Positions 19,745 to 30,346 of a stretch of 64,000 bases of DNA are shown piece by piece. Every line of letters begins with the position of its first letter. The first letter of the stretch is position 1. The stretch comes from Craspedostauros australis (taxonomy: Eukaryota > Bacillariophyta > Bacillariophyceae > Mastogloiales > Achnanthaceae): assembly GCA_026770025.1 (NCBI GenBank), contig JAMXDE010000004.1:2108001-2172000 (forward strand). Reading direction: 5' to 3'. Under the pieces are notes generated by a model, which was given only the letters and a program-made list of their open reading frames with translations, was not told where the DNA came from and did not search any database. A program made the position numbers and the translations under genes.

Positions 19745-21020
19745 CCTTGTGACGGCTTGCTGCGTAGCCAAATTGCAGTGTTGCAGTGTTGCAGTGTTGC
19801 TGTGTTGCTGTGTTACGGGGCTATCAAGTGGATGCAACAGTGACCCAGAAGCAACTCTCCAGTCCTCGCGCCCGAGGCTGCTCTGCTCTGCTGTGCGTTG
19901 TACTACTATTGGTATTGTGTTGCCTTTCCTCGGCTTTTCGTGGTCCTCCGCGTCTTCTTCTTTGCGCCTGTCTGTCTCTCTGCCAACTATTACAATATGT
20001 TGTGCGTCTCTTCCCTTACGGTCGTCTTGTTGTCAATTGTGGTAGAGAAGTTGTGGAAGTCGACGACGATGGTGATGATGATCTCGATCTTTCTCTGTCT
20101 TCCCCTCCGGACACTTGCTCAGACGTCGTGCAAGGTTCGCACGAGGGACACATACCCAGCATTGTGATGTCATTGACGTCAACATCAACGAAAGATCGCG
20201 CACGACAGCAATCACGCCAACAAGATTCTTCATTTCTTGTTGTTCCTTTGCCTTGTTTCCCATTTCGTTTGCAGAACACGGAACACCGAACAAGAACATG
20301 ATCGATTCCATCCCCTCCTGACGTATTATTCGGGACTCAGATCAACAGACCTCTCAATGCCATAGATTTGGACCTCGTGTCAAACCAATCGTGACCCAAT
20401 ACCAACAGGCTGGAGGTACGGCAATGTATATTATTATTGATAGGTTTGATGCAAACGGAACAATCAGGCCTGTAAAAGTACAAGTTTCCATCAAGCCGAC
20501 CCTTCGAAGTGTGACATCGCCACTGGCCATTCCGGCGCGCGCCATCTGGCACTTGGCGGACACATGTCGAAAATGAGACAGCACAAACACTGCAAGTGAT
20601 GTCATTCTCTTGTCCCTCCGACGGAAAATGGCGATCGCGAAACGACGGGCAGGCGCGAAGTGGATGGATTTCGCATCAGTGACACACATGAAAGGTGTTC
20701 ACACAATTGCATCCGAGACCACATCACTCTCAAATTCGATCCATCCCGTTCGCTGCAACACAACCACACGACATCTCGTTTCATCACAACCCTTCCAACT
20801 GCATCCGACAACTCCGCCACAACTCAACCAACCTGATCTTTGACATCGACACTCTCTCTCTCTGCCTCTGACATTGACACTGAGATTCGCAAGGACACAA
20901 AGGCACCGAACCATCATCAACCGCACGCACTTCAAGACCAGGCGTGCATGCGGTCCGTTTCTACATCGACGAGAGTGAACGTGGAGAAGATCGAAAGGAC
21001 GCCACCGAAACCCACACAAC
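19745..21020. other. Divergent promoter region
   Basis: Lies between the starts of xanthine dehydrogenase (minus) and the large disordered protein (plus). The frames seen are low-complexity and unsupported. The last 300 bases before 21021 are C/A-rich, like the leaders of other plus-strand genes here. No other gene recognised. Confidence 0.6.
19772..19816. repeat. Octamer tandem repeat upstream of xanthine dehydrogenase
   Basis: Three TTGCAGTG units followed by two TTGCTGTG units, starting 28 bases upstream of the xanthine dehydrogenase ATG, so in its 5' UTR or core promoter. Confidence 0.75.
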
Positions 21021-24000
21021 ATGAAGACCCCGGATGGTGGCAACGATCGAAACCTCGATCGCGGCGCTCGCGCAACCGAGCAATCTGAGGTGACGCGCCG
21101 CGATGTGACTGTGTTGGAAAATGACGACATTGGCGACGGCGCCTCGACGACGCTACTTTCTGATGTCGACGACGATGCGTCTGCCGCCACTTCCGGCGCT
21201 TTCGCCTTCAAAACACAGCGCACGTTCGAGCTGATGGGAAAGGAGGAGACGCTTCCTGAAAAGATCCGTTCGTTGCAATCCCAGGTGGATGCCAAGGCCA
21301 ACCAGAACGCCACCAAGATCGTGAAGGCCTTCAACCGATCAGTCAAGAAGACTGGGAGCTTCGTCCTGGACCTAAAGGATCGGTTGGGCGATCGCAAGGA
21401 CAACATCGTCAAACGGGTGGAGCACATCATCGATTCCACCAACGGCAAAATGAAGGGCTTGGTGTCGCACAGCTCTCCACCGGCCGCGGTTGCGATTGGT
21501 TGGAAGACGGATTCGCAAACCCATCCTTCCCATGACATGGACAGTCAGAGCGAGAGAGAGATGATCGACCTGACGGCCATACACAGCGACAGCCAAGGCA
21601 ACGGAAATCACAAGGGAAACATCGCCGTGCGAAAGATCCGCGTCGATTCCAAACACCTGCCCAAGCATCAGCACCAACACAAGCAACGGCGGAAGCAAGC
21701 CCCGCGCAAGTTCATTCCGGGACGAGAGACACCAGACCTCGTCGTCCTGAGACCCAAGGCTTCGATGGAGATGACACCAACGAATGCGGCATCAGGTGCC
21801 AACGACCACCAGTCCATTATCGAAACGCAAGCGACAGAACCCACCACGGTAACCACACCCACAACGACGAATATGACCAAATCGTTTTCAAGGCTCTCGA
21901 CTCCACGTTCATCCAGTGCGAGCGGACGCAAGATGGACCCACAACAAGTTCCCAAGGGATCCCTGCAATGCAGGCAGCAACAGCAGCAGAAGCTCTTTTC
22001 GCTGCGATCCCCCAAGACGGTCACCATATCCGGAACCTCCGCTGACAAAACGACGCAACAGCCACAGCAACGGTCCCCACGCCGACCATCCATGAGACAG
22101 CATCTGCAGCAAGGCTCGGTGCAGCTTGATGGGGCGCACGCCATGATGATGCCACGATCTCGCAAACCCATGTTCAGCTTTTGCAGTATGGATTGCCGAC
22201 CGGATGAAATTGATGACAGCCTCCGCACCAAACAGGGCATGCAAGACTTGGCCATAAAGTGCGGCCTGCGCAAAACCAGATCACGTCACCCATCGGTATC
22301 ACCCACCAACGGCGCCTTCTGCGGTGACGAAAACTTCTTCCACGACATCACCATGGCTATATCATCGCAGTCGACGGAACGATCCTACGATGCCAACATG
22401 TGCAGCCGATCCATCGACACAACGGTGGATGACAGCCGTTGTCAAAAGTACCGCCGTCGTCGTTGGCGAGAAAGTGCCTACGACACGCACGATGACAGCT
22501 ACACCCAGGGCTATACCGACACGGAAGTTGATACTGACACAGACACCGATCGCGAATCGTTCAGCAAGCGATCGCTGTTGGGCGTTGCTTCCTTTCTTTG
22601 CAAGTCCCCGCATAGCGCACCTGACTTTATGCCAACTTTCGTCATAGAACCATCGCCAACCTGCATGACGTTCCATGTCCGCGACGATGGCATGGAGTTT
22701 ATGCCGCTGTCGCACGACACGTCCACCGACAGCCTATACTCCGAACCAACGAACACCTTCTTGTCCCACGAGTACGGTTGGGATTTCAATGCTGGTGATA
22801 TGTCATGCCACAATGTGATCGACAGAAGCGAACGCAGTGAGGCGTCCCGCAGATCCAAGACCCGAATCATCTTGGAGGAGATACCCATGCCAGCCTACAG
22901 AGAAGCGGAACACGAGGCATATTCTTCCGCTTCGTCAGCATCTGCGATTTCCTCACCTCCACTTCCGTCTTCTCCTCGCTCCATGGGGAGAGATGAAGTC
23001 ACCAAACATCGAACCTTCCGGTCACCAGCATTGGCACTAATCAAGCGTTCCGAGGTGAAGAGGGCAGACGAAAGCGAACTTGGCTCGCAGGTCGGTGTTG
23101 AGCTGACATTGGAAACCTTCATGGATGGGCTGCACCCAGACTTGCGCATTGGCACCAATCAACGTCATGTCAAGCAGCGTAAAACGAAGACGAAACCAAA
23201 AATAAAACCGATGGGCATACAGCCTCGATCAAGCAAGCACACTGGCAGAGAGCAACGGCAGCAGCAAGCAAGCCAACGCGATCACCACCAGCACCATGAT
23301 GACGAGGAGCAACGTGATGACGTCTACGAGCGCGACCAGGGAAGCGATTTCGATGCACCTCTCATGAGAACCCATGAACCGGTCATGTCCCTTTCCCGAA
23401 GCGAATCCAGCATGTCATCGCAACAAAGTGAGAGCGATGTGTCGCCCGTCACTGGGTACGTTTCAGCCATTGCAGCATTTATTTCTGCCAGGCAGCAGCG
23501 GCTGGAAGACCTGACTGGGCATACCGATTCGTCGTACTCCATGACGACCGCGACCAGCGCAAGCGGCATCGGCAGCACGATCAACACAGCATCCGACGTA
23601 ACCGCTTCCGATGCGGCAACATCAAACTTTGGTTCCATCGCGACGACGATGACTCCATTCCCTCGCATGCGTGGGGATGTGTTCGAATCTTCCACGTACG
23701 ACGATTCTGAAATCCCATCTGAATCCGGAGCAGGGACGTCGACAGTGACAGAAACATCAGCGCCGTCGACGGCAGCAACGGTGACGACGGATCTGGAATG
23801 CGACGACAGCAACGACGAATCTCTGCGATTCTCATCTTTCAGCGCCAACGATCAAGATTCCACCGGCCTTGTCCTGCCGCTCGCGCAAGAGACGTTGTTG
23901 TCTGGTCTCGCCAAGAATTTGGAGACGGCATCGCCTCGCAACGATCCAACGATCGAACAACGCGATGACCATGGTCTGAATACTGTTCGCGGTACGAATG

Positions 24001-25121
24001 CGATGACGTCCCCATCGAACAGCGACGAAAATTCTTTCATGTTCATCTCGCCTGTGTCCTCTCCGCGTCAATCTCCGATCAATCGTCTGGGACGACACAT
24101 GAGCATGTTCGGTGGCAGATCGGGTTTGGCATTCTCAAGCACACGTGACGAAGCGCCCCTGAGTCAACTGTGGACCGCCGGCAACGAAGATAACGTGATT
24201 GGAGCTTCGAACCAGCAACTGCAGCAGCAGCAGCGAGGACAGCATGCTGGAACCCTACCTTCAACTGACGGCCTTTCCAAGCCGGAGAGTTTGGCTGAAA
24301 GCCGAGAACCTCCGAATGATGGCATTCTTGGCGTTGATTTGAGCAACGACCGTACAACACGTCAATCTCGCCAATCCCTGCGAATTGAAACCAACTTGGA
24401 AGAAAGAGATCCGACGCCCACTTCGCAAGACGCGAACTCGACGGGCACAATTCACCATCGTCTTCTATCTCCCCAGCACCTGCGTACGCCGCAATGGGAT
24501 TCGATCTTCGCGGTACCGACTGGTTCCATGGAGGGAAGATCTGGCGCCGACGACGATCACGACAGCCACGGCAAGGGAGGTGATGGTGACAATGTCGACG
24601 AAGTTCGCTGTCCGCCATTGGAAACCGACGGCGAAGGACGCAAAGGCATCACTTCTGCGTTCTTCTTCTCCTCATTTCGTGAGACGCTGAATGTCCACGT
24701 TGACGAGGATTCCTTCAGCCACGCCGATGATGATAATGATTGCCAACGAGACCCACCCTCCCTTTCTCCGACATCCATCGCGGTGGAAACGGGGACAGCG
24801 ACGGCATCACGGATTGGAAACGGGGACGTTGACTCCCAACCTGCTGCGATTGTGGAAGATAGTGACCATAGCAGCAAGGAAGGTTGGGATCGTGAACAAA
24901 ATCGCCACACCTTTGTGGATCAACGTGATGATGAAGAAGATACCGATGAAGACCGAGCGAATGCGGGCCAGCATAACCACCGCGATGCTAATGGTGATGA
25001 CAGTGACGATGACGACAATGAGAGCACTGGAATGTTCCCATCGATGATGAGCTTCCGTCGTATGGAACCAGGAGGCTTGTCGCCGATGAGATCCAGAATG
25101 AATCGAACGGTCGGTGCATGA
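21021..25121 (+). CDS. Large disordered Ser/Thr/Asp-rich protein of unknown function
   Basis: A single 1366-codon frame from ATG at 21021. I recognise no family. Residues about 70-145 (KTQRTFELMGKEETLPEKI onward) are the only part with a helical, charged, possibly coiled-coil look. The rest is Ser, Asp, Gln and Arg-rich, with poly-Gln runs, an acidic C-terminal stretch (DDEEDTDEDR, DDSDDDDNE) and many RRxS-like sites that could be phosphorylated. There is no signal peptide and no membrane segment, so a cytosolic or nuclear scaffold is a guess. The absence of stops over 4.1 kb with balanced codon use supports a real gene. Introns are not evident. Confidence 0.75.
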   Translation: MKTPDGGNDRNLDRGARATEQSEVTRRDVTVLENDDIGDGASTTLLSDVDDDASAATSGAFAFKTQRTFELMGKEETLPEKIRSLQSQVDAKANQNATKIVKAFNRSVKKTGSFVLDLKDRLGDRKDNIVKRVEHIIDSTNGKMKGLVSHSSPPAAVAIGWKTDSQTHPSHDMDSQSEREMIDLTAIHSDSQGNGNHKGNIAVRKIRVDSKHLPKHQHQHKQRRKQAPRKFIPGRETPDLVVLRPKASMEMTPTNAASGANDHQSIIETQATEPTTVTTPTTTNMTKSFSRLSTPRSSSASGRKMDPQQVPKGSLQCRQQQQQKLFSLRSPKTVTISGTSADKTTQQPQQRSPRRPSMRQHLQQGSVQLDGAHAMMMPRSRKPMFSFCSMDCRPDEIDDSLRTKQGMQDLAIKCGLRKTRSRHPSVSPTNGAFCGDENFFHDITMAISSQSTERSYDANMCSRSIDTTVDDSRCQKYRRRRWRESAYDTHDDSYTQGYTDTEVDTDTDTDRESFSKRSLLGVASFLCKSPHSAPDFMPTFVIEPSPTCMTFHVRDDGMEFMPLSHDTSTDSLYSEPTNTFLSHEYGWDFNAGDMSCHNVIDRSERSEASRRSKTRIILEEIPMPAYREAEHEAYSSASSASAISSPPLPSSPRSMGRDEVTKHRTFRSPALALIKRSEVKRADESELGSQVGVELTLETFMDGLHPDLRIGTNQRHVKQRKTKTKPKIKPMGIQPRSSKHTGREQRQQQASQRDHHQHHDDEEQRDDVYERDQGSDFDAPLMRTHEPVMSLSRSESSMSSQQSESDVSPVTGYVSAIAAFISARQQRLEDLTGHTDSSYSMTTATSASGIGSTINTASDVTASDAATSNFGSIATTMTPFPRMRGDVFESSTYDDSEIPSESGAGTSTVTETSAPSTAATVTTDLECDDSNDESLRFSSFSANDQDSTGLVLPLAQETLLSGLAKNLETASPRNDPTIEQRDDHGLNTVRGTNAMTSPSNSDENSFMFISPVSSPRQSPINRLGRHMSMFGGRSGLAFSSTRDEAPLSQLWTAGNEDNVIGASNQQLQQQQRGQHAGTLPSTDGLSKPESLAESREPPNDGILGVDLSNDRTTRQSRQSLRIETNLEERDPTPTSQDANSTGTIHHRLLSPQHLRTPQWDSIFAVPTGSMEGRSGADDDHDSHGKGGDGDNVDEVRCPPLETDGEGRKGITSAFFFSSFRETLNVHVDEDSFSHADDDNDCQRDPPSLSPTSIAVETGTATASRIGNGDVDSQPAAIVEDSDHSSKEGWDREQNRHTFVDQRDDEEDTDEDRANAGQHNHRDANGDDSDDDDNESTGMFPSMMSFRRMEPGGLSPMRSRMNRTVGA

Positions 25122-27694
25122 TGTTGTGAACAAGCCAACATGGCGGAACAAACATGCAATAGCTACATACTTGTGATAGTCCCACAATAGTATCCAAACG
25201 TTTCCAGCATCGTGATCCTCAATGGAGTACGCTGGATGGAATGACTCATAGAGCACGAGAAAAACAATCAACACATCCCTTACTCGCACTCGTGCTCCAT
25301 GCGCTTCAATGCTTCACGCCATAAACATACTATACTGCGCTGGCATCTCCAACATGCATCTCCCTGGAGATGGATAGATCGATGGATGAATAGAGAGGGA
25401 GAAAGAGAGAGAATACAAAGAGCAGAGCAAGTGCCGAACTCTCCACAGGTCGTACAAATCGGTGGATGCTGTTTGGTTGGAGGAATGAAATTGCAAAAAG
25501 TGAGCCGAGCATCCATTTGCCGGAATGAAGGTGAAACGAGTCATGGATATTTGTCCGCGAAGGAAGAGAACTTGCTTTCCGATTCGTCTGATCAAGTTCG
25601 GCCAATCAGAACATGTGCAGAAGTTGCGTGGAGGAATGCGGTCAACCAAGAGAGCCAATCAGGCGCCACGCCAGCCAAGGGCACCCGAAAAGACGAAAAA
25701 CCAGACAGAGGGAGTGCCGCGTCTGTGTGTTTGTGTGTGTCGCAGGAAGACGACAGCTGCACAACACGTCGCGGAAGTTGTCACCTGTTTCTGGGATGAG
25801 AGCGCGTGTTCGTGTTGGTGTGCGTGATTTCTGCACAAAACGAAGGCAGAGAGAGACGACAACATCACCACGACACGACACGACGCGATAGGGTCTCGAA
25901 GGTCGCAGTTCCCATGGTGCCTTGGTCATACCTCATCCACACACCATTGCCAATTTGCAACAACCTTCTCCATTTGCACCAACCTCGACTGATTGATCCA
26001 TTAATCCATCGATCCATCAGGCGATTGACCAACCGATCACACAAGCATAACTACAGAGGAAAGCAATTGCATCGCATTGCATTACATCGCATCGCACAGT
26101 CGTATTGATATTGCTATCGATATTGCCATTGCCACAACAAACGCACTGTCGCGATTTCCATTACGAGTATCGCATCGCACGTGCAGAACAGCTGAGGCGG
26201 CTAACATTGCGTACACAGCGAAGACAGTCAACATAGCCAACCCAGCGCAGCAATCGCACAAGCCCTTGAGCAGCGGGGATCTCCGACAACGGCAACAGCA
26301 ACGCTTCCAGCTCTGTTGTCTTTGTGCTGCCAGTTCGAAGCCTGACTAATAGAACACGCCCGTCAGCACCGCATTCAATTCCAACAAGTTCAACAACAAT
26401 TCCAGCTCCGTTCAGCACATCGGCCTGCATCAGCAAGTCCAGCTTCAGGGGAATCAACCCACACCAGAGCAATCGCAACCGCAATCGCAGCTGCAACTAC
26501 AACTACAAGTGCTAACAGAAGTACTCCACAAGATTACAAGCCAACGCCGGAGGTCAGGTCAGGACAAGTTCGAGCTCAAGTTCAAGTCACTTTCGACAGA
26601 GTGAGAGACCGGCACAACACAGCACATCATTGGCAATCCAATCACAACAGTTCTGATGCACACTTGGACACAATACAGCAGCAGAACCTTTGGAAACGAG
26701 AACCCACCCAACTGAAAAACAGGCGAACGGGCAAACGTGGAACAACACAGCACAACGTAGCGCAGCACAAGACGACTGCGCGCAGACCTCCATCTGATTC
26801 GACGCAATCCAACCACGCGGAACAAAGAACACGACTGCGATTTGTCGCCCTTGCATCTCGTTCCCCGAAGTCGAACTGCAGCACAGCACCGTCCGAGTAC
26901 AGCACAGAGAGCACAGCACCTCATCGCGGACTCGTAATCCTACCTGTACCACGCAACCATCCATTTGGAACACCATCTGCTCATTCCGCATCACGATCTG
27001 AATGATTTCACAAGCCCCCACAGCAGCTTCTGCAAACATCCTCCTCGTCTCACACAACCGCATGCGCTGAGGTTCTGCCACGGACAAGACGAACAAATCA
27101 GAACAATCTTGCACTCGTTCCTGGACCTGATCGCCCCTCACCCGCCAGCCGCCCAATCGGCCAGCCAACCAATTCAATTGCCTTTGCCTCGGAACGGCTC
27201 CATCGTCCTCTCAGCAACAACCCATCACACCTGCGTCATCAGCGTTTGACTCAAACACAAAGAAGGACGTGCAGGGAGAAAAGAGAAGAACGTAGCCTTG
27301 ACTTCGACCACAAATCGAAGCCAACGTCGCCACCACAGACGCATCTGCAACTGCCGCTGCAGCCACAACCGCCACTGCGACTGCAACTCCTGTCAGGAAA
27401 CAGCAACAGAGGTGAATCACTGCATTGGCACGTTTGGGAAGTCGTCAATACCAATACTTCGCCATCGCATCTCATTTCGCTTCGACCCGCAAACCTTCCA
27501 GTCGTACCAACCCCCATCACACATACTCGGACTCTATCATACTCCCCGAACAGATATTCATTCATTTCCTGGAACACTCCACAAACTCGCAAACAATCAG
27601 CAGCGAGCAGAAGCAACAGAACAGAACGGCGACGATCACACATTGTCGAACGTGCACCTACGCTGTGCATACAACAAGTCTGATTTTCATCTGA
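25122..27694. other. Largest spacer (2.6 kb), C/A-rich on the right half
   Basis: No gene recognised. The first part holds the 3' flank of the disordered-protein gene and a GA-rich patch near 25370-25415. From about 25930 to 27690 the plus strand is rich in CAA, CAG and CAC, without a conserved protein in any frame. It may be a long 5' leader of the phosphatase gene at 27695. One TACTCGTA-type motif lies at 26162-26169. Confidence 0.5.
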
Positions 27695-28492
27695 ATGACG
27701 AAGGCATACCACATGAACTCAGACGGAGTTGAGCAACCAAAACAGCTGCGCCTCGTGCCGTTGAAGGATCCAGGGACAAAGGCTTCATCCTTCTCACGAA
27801 GCAACAGCAACGCCAGCCTGGGCGCCGGCAGCACTGCGAGTCGAAAGCGATCGACGGGACAGTTCAGGATGACGGGTCCGCACAACGGCGTCGCCAACGG
27901 TGTCAACGTCGGCGGCGACACCGGCTACATGGCCACAAAGCCAACTCTCCTCCTCGTGCCCACCAACCGCGGTGACATGAAGTTCCTCATCATGGACAGA
28001 CCGCGCCAGAACAACCTGCACCTCTACATCAAGGAGATGCGCAACCACTCCGTCACGGCGGTCGTGCGAGCATGCGAGAAATCGTACGAAACCGCCCCGT
28101 TGGAAAAGGCAGGAATCCAGGTCTTCGACATGGAGTACGCGGACGGCCATTCCCCGCCAGCAGAGATCATCCAGCGATGGCTCGAGCTGGTGGATGACAC
28201 ATTCTTCATGGGCAACGCTGCCAGTGCCAACGGCGCCAACAGCTCCTCCCTCCCGTGCATTGCCATCCACTGCGTCGCCGGGTTGGGCCGCGCGCCACAG
28301 CTCGTCACGCTCGCCATGATCGAATTCGCCAACATCGACGCGGTGGACGCTGTCACTATGATCCGCAAGCAGCGCAAGGGCGCGATCAACGGCAAGCAGC
28401 TCCAATACCTCAACGAATACAAGCGCTCCTACAAGAAGCGACGAGCCGGAGGCGCCAGCGACTCAGGCGACGGGTGCTGCATCGTCATGTAA
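27695..28492 (+). CDS. PRL-type (PTP4A) prenylated protein tyrosine phosphatase
   Basis: 265 residues. After about 80 basic, Ser-rich residues comes a PRL-like dual-specificity phosphatase fold: TLLLVPTNRGDMKFLIMDRP, GIQVFDMEYADG with Asp150 as the probable general acid (PRL consensus WPFDDG), and the P-loop HCVAGLGRAP with Cys193 and Arg199. The Ala after Arg, instead of Ser/Thr, is a PRL hallmark. The C-terminus has basic residues (YKKRR) and then CCIVM, a CaaX box (CIVM) for farnesylation and membrane attachment. Animal PRLs act in growth control and magnesium transport through CNNM partners; whether that holds here is unknown. It is longer than the usual 170 residues through the N-terminal extension and a small insert (GNAASANGANSSS) before the P-loop. 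Confidence 0.92.
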   Translation: MTKAYHMNSDGVEQPKQLRLVPLKDPGTKASSFSRSNSNASLGAGSTASRKRSTGQFRMTGPHNGVANGVNVGGDTGYMATKPTLLLVPTNRGDMKFLIMDRPRQNNLHLYIKEMRNHSVTAVVRACEKSYETAPLEKAGIQVFDMEYADGHSPPAEIIQRWLELVDDTFFMGNAASANGANSSSLPCIAIHCVAGLGRAPQLVTLAMIEFANIDAVDAVTMIRKQRKGAINGKQLQYLNEYKRSYKKRRAGGASDSGDGCCIVM

Positions 28493-29305
28493 ACAGTCCT
28501 ACGTATACTGTTCAACGAACGCATGAGCAGTCCAGCCAATCAATCAATTGATCAATCAATGTAGCACGCACATACGAGCTGCTAGCACACAAACAAAATG
28601 CCGTACCCTGCCACAAGGTCTGGCATGGTGTGGTGTGGTGTGGTGTGGTATACTTATGTCTGAGAGTTGAGTCACTTCATCAACCGTAATAGCTTCGTCG
28701 AATTAAAAAGCAATAGCATTCGCAGTCACACGCGCACTTGTTGCCCCTTCATCACGTTGTATGTATGGTATAATAGGAGTGAAGTTGGAATATGCGAGAG
28801 CAATGATACCGATCCTCCCATTACGCTGCATGAATGAAGTGGCAGCTACCTGTGTGGCACACGTCGTCGCTTGAGAGAGCACTCGCATCGACACATTCAC
28901 TGTCAGCAGTCAACTCAATCGACGGCTAAAGGTGCAGAGGACTGCATGTATTCGCACGCCTTCCCTGCTTGCCGCGCACAACAGGTCTCTTCACAGCAGC
29001 CGCATACATATTTGCACTGCCATTGCAATCTGGAGCAGTCGGAGGGACCACTCTACGAGTACGCGTATGTGACGCAAATGCGTCTCCTCCATTGCCCACA
29101 AAGGCCGTCATACCGTTGTCAACATTTCCTGGCATACGAGGTGCGTGTCGCCGCAAACACCGGAGTACCAGAAGCGAGAGCGACATGCGTTGCCATCCGT
29201 GGTCTTGATGAAACTGCAGGCAGTGCCATTTTGCGAGAGAGTGGGGTGTGACTGTGTGTACAGCTGTCCGATACAACTAATAATCTTCTCTGCTCGAGAG
29301 AATGA
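28493..29305. other. Spacer between convergent genes
   Basis: No gene seen. Contains a (TGTGG)n microsatellite at about 28626-28650, a CAAT-rich patch at 28536-28560 and one TACTCGTA-type motif at 29054-29061. Confidence 0.6.
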
Positions 29306-30346
29306 TCAGTTAAATACGTATCCAGTCAACGCGTGACTGTCGGGACCGCCAGCAAGATTATGGCCACCTTCCTTCGCCGTTGTCGTGGTGTCCATCACCA
29401 ATTCTGCAACGGAATCTGCACCCGCCGCTGCCGCCGCCATGAACAGTGGTATGAGATGCTCCTCCCGCGGATGACACAAGCGTGCTCCGGGTCCCAACTT
29501 ATCCCACTCGGCAAGCTTGTCCAAGGCGCTCTGCGACACCTTGCTCTCACCCAGCAAGGTCTCCTTGAGCCATCCGTTGAAGTCATTCGATGCTTGGGCG
29601 GATTCTTGTGATGGATTGAACATGGCGCGCATGTTGTGGAAGGTTTGTCCCGATCCCACAATCAGCGTGCCTTCCTCTCTGAATTGCTGCAAGGCCCGTC
29701 CGATGGACATGTTGATGCCCGCATCTAACGAGGAATGCATGGAGACGCACACGACGGGGATGTCGGCATCGGGGAACATGGTCATGAGAGGCACGAAGAC
29801 ACCGTGATCGTACCCGCGGGATGGATTCAGCTTGCTGGGAATTCCCGCAGTGTCCTGCAATGCCGTTTTGATGCGCTGGGCCAGATCGGGTGAGCCAGGT
29901 GCGGCGTAGTTGTACTCGTATGTTTCGGGTGGGAAGCCGTAGTAATCAAACAGCATGGGCGGTTTGGGCGAGGATGTGATCTCAACAGGATCTGCCTCCC
30001 AGTGCGCGCTCAGCAAGATGATCGCTTTCGGCTTGGAGGGGAGCCGGCTGTGGACCAGCTCCTTCATGTGAGACACGAGGTTGGGCTGCCGTCCCAGCAG
30101 CGGCATCGGGCCGCCGCCGTGATTGACAAAGACCGTGGGGTACTTCATTGCTTCTGCGTTGATGCAGCTTTCGGTTCGATCTGCTGATGTCGTGGTGTTG
30201 CAACTATCACAGCTGTCACGACTGTCACAGCTGTTCGTCTGCTGGGATTCTGCGAGCGTGGACTGTGGTGCGGATGATGCTGATGTTGCTGATGTTGATG
30301 CGATGCTGATGCTGATTATGAGCCATGTTGCGTTCCAACCCAGCAT
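29306..30346 (-). CDS. Class III extradiol dioxygenase (LigB/DODA type), secretory
   Basis: 346 residues. Residues 1-26 look like a signal peptide (MLGWNATWLIISISIAS). A Cys/Ser spacer with CDSRDSCDSC (40-49) follows, then the catalytic domain from about 68. Seen: VNHGGGP with His76, LLSAHWEAD with His115, GYDHGVFVPL with His181, and CHPREEHLIPL with His292 and His297. These match the Fe/Zn ligands and active-site base of E. coli YgiD and plant 4,5-DOPA dioxygenase. GQTFHNMRAM and a terminal LTGYVF are also family features. Such enzymes open catechol rings such as DOPA. The leader suggests work in the secretory pathway or outside the cell, unusual for the family. It is convergent with the phosphatase gene and divergent from the rhomboid-like gene. 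Confidence 0.93.
   Translation of the reverse strand: MLGWNATWLIISISIASTSATSASSAPQSTLAESQQTNSCDSRDSCDSCNTTTSADRTESCINAEAMKYPTVFVNHGGGPMPLLGRQPNLVSHMKELVHSRLPSKPKAIILLSAHWEADPVEITSSPKPPMLFDYYGFPPETYEYNYAAPGSPDLAQRIKTALQDTAGIPSKLNPSRGYDHGVFVPLMTMFPDADIPVVCVSMHSSLDAGINMSIGRALQQFREEGTLIVGSGQTFHNMRAMFNPSQESAQASNDFNGWLKETLLGESKVSQSALDKLAEWDKLGPGARLCHPREEHLIPLFMAAAAAGADSVAELVMDTTTTAKEGGHNLAGGPDSHALTGYVFN

Noticed and set aside
19786-20301. 171-codon frame upstream of xanthine dehydrogenase
   Set aside because: Starts inside a tandem octamer repeat, is Cys/Leu-rich by composition and lacks any motif.
25299-25799. 166-codon frame in the large spacer
   Set aside because: Runs through GA-rich and simple sequence; no conserved feature in it or in the overlapping frames.
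29306-30346. A xenobiotic or purine cluster with xanthine dehydrogenase, the oxygenase and the dioxygenase
   Set aside because: The genes are 10 kb apart, on mixed strands and interleaved with unrelated genes; no shared pathway is supported.
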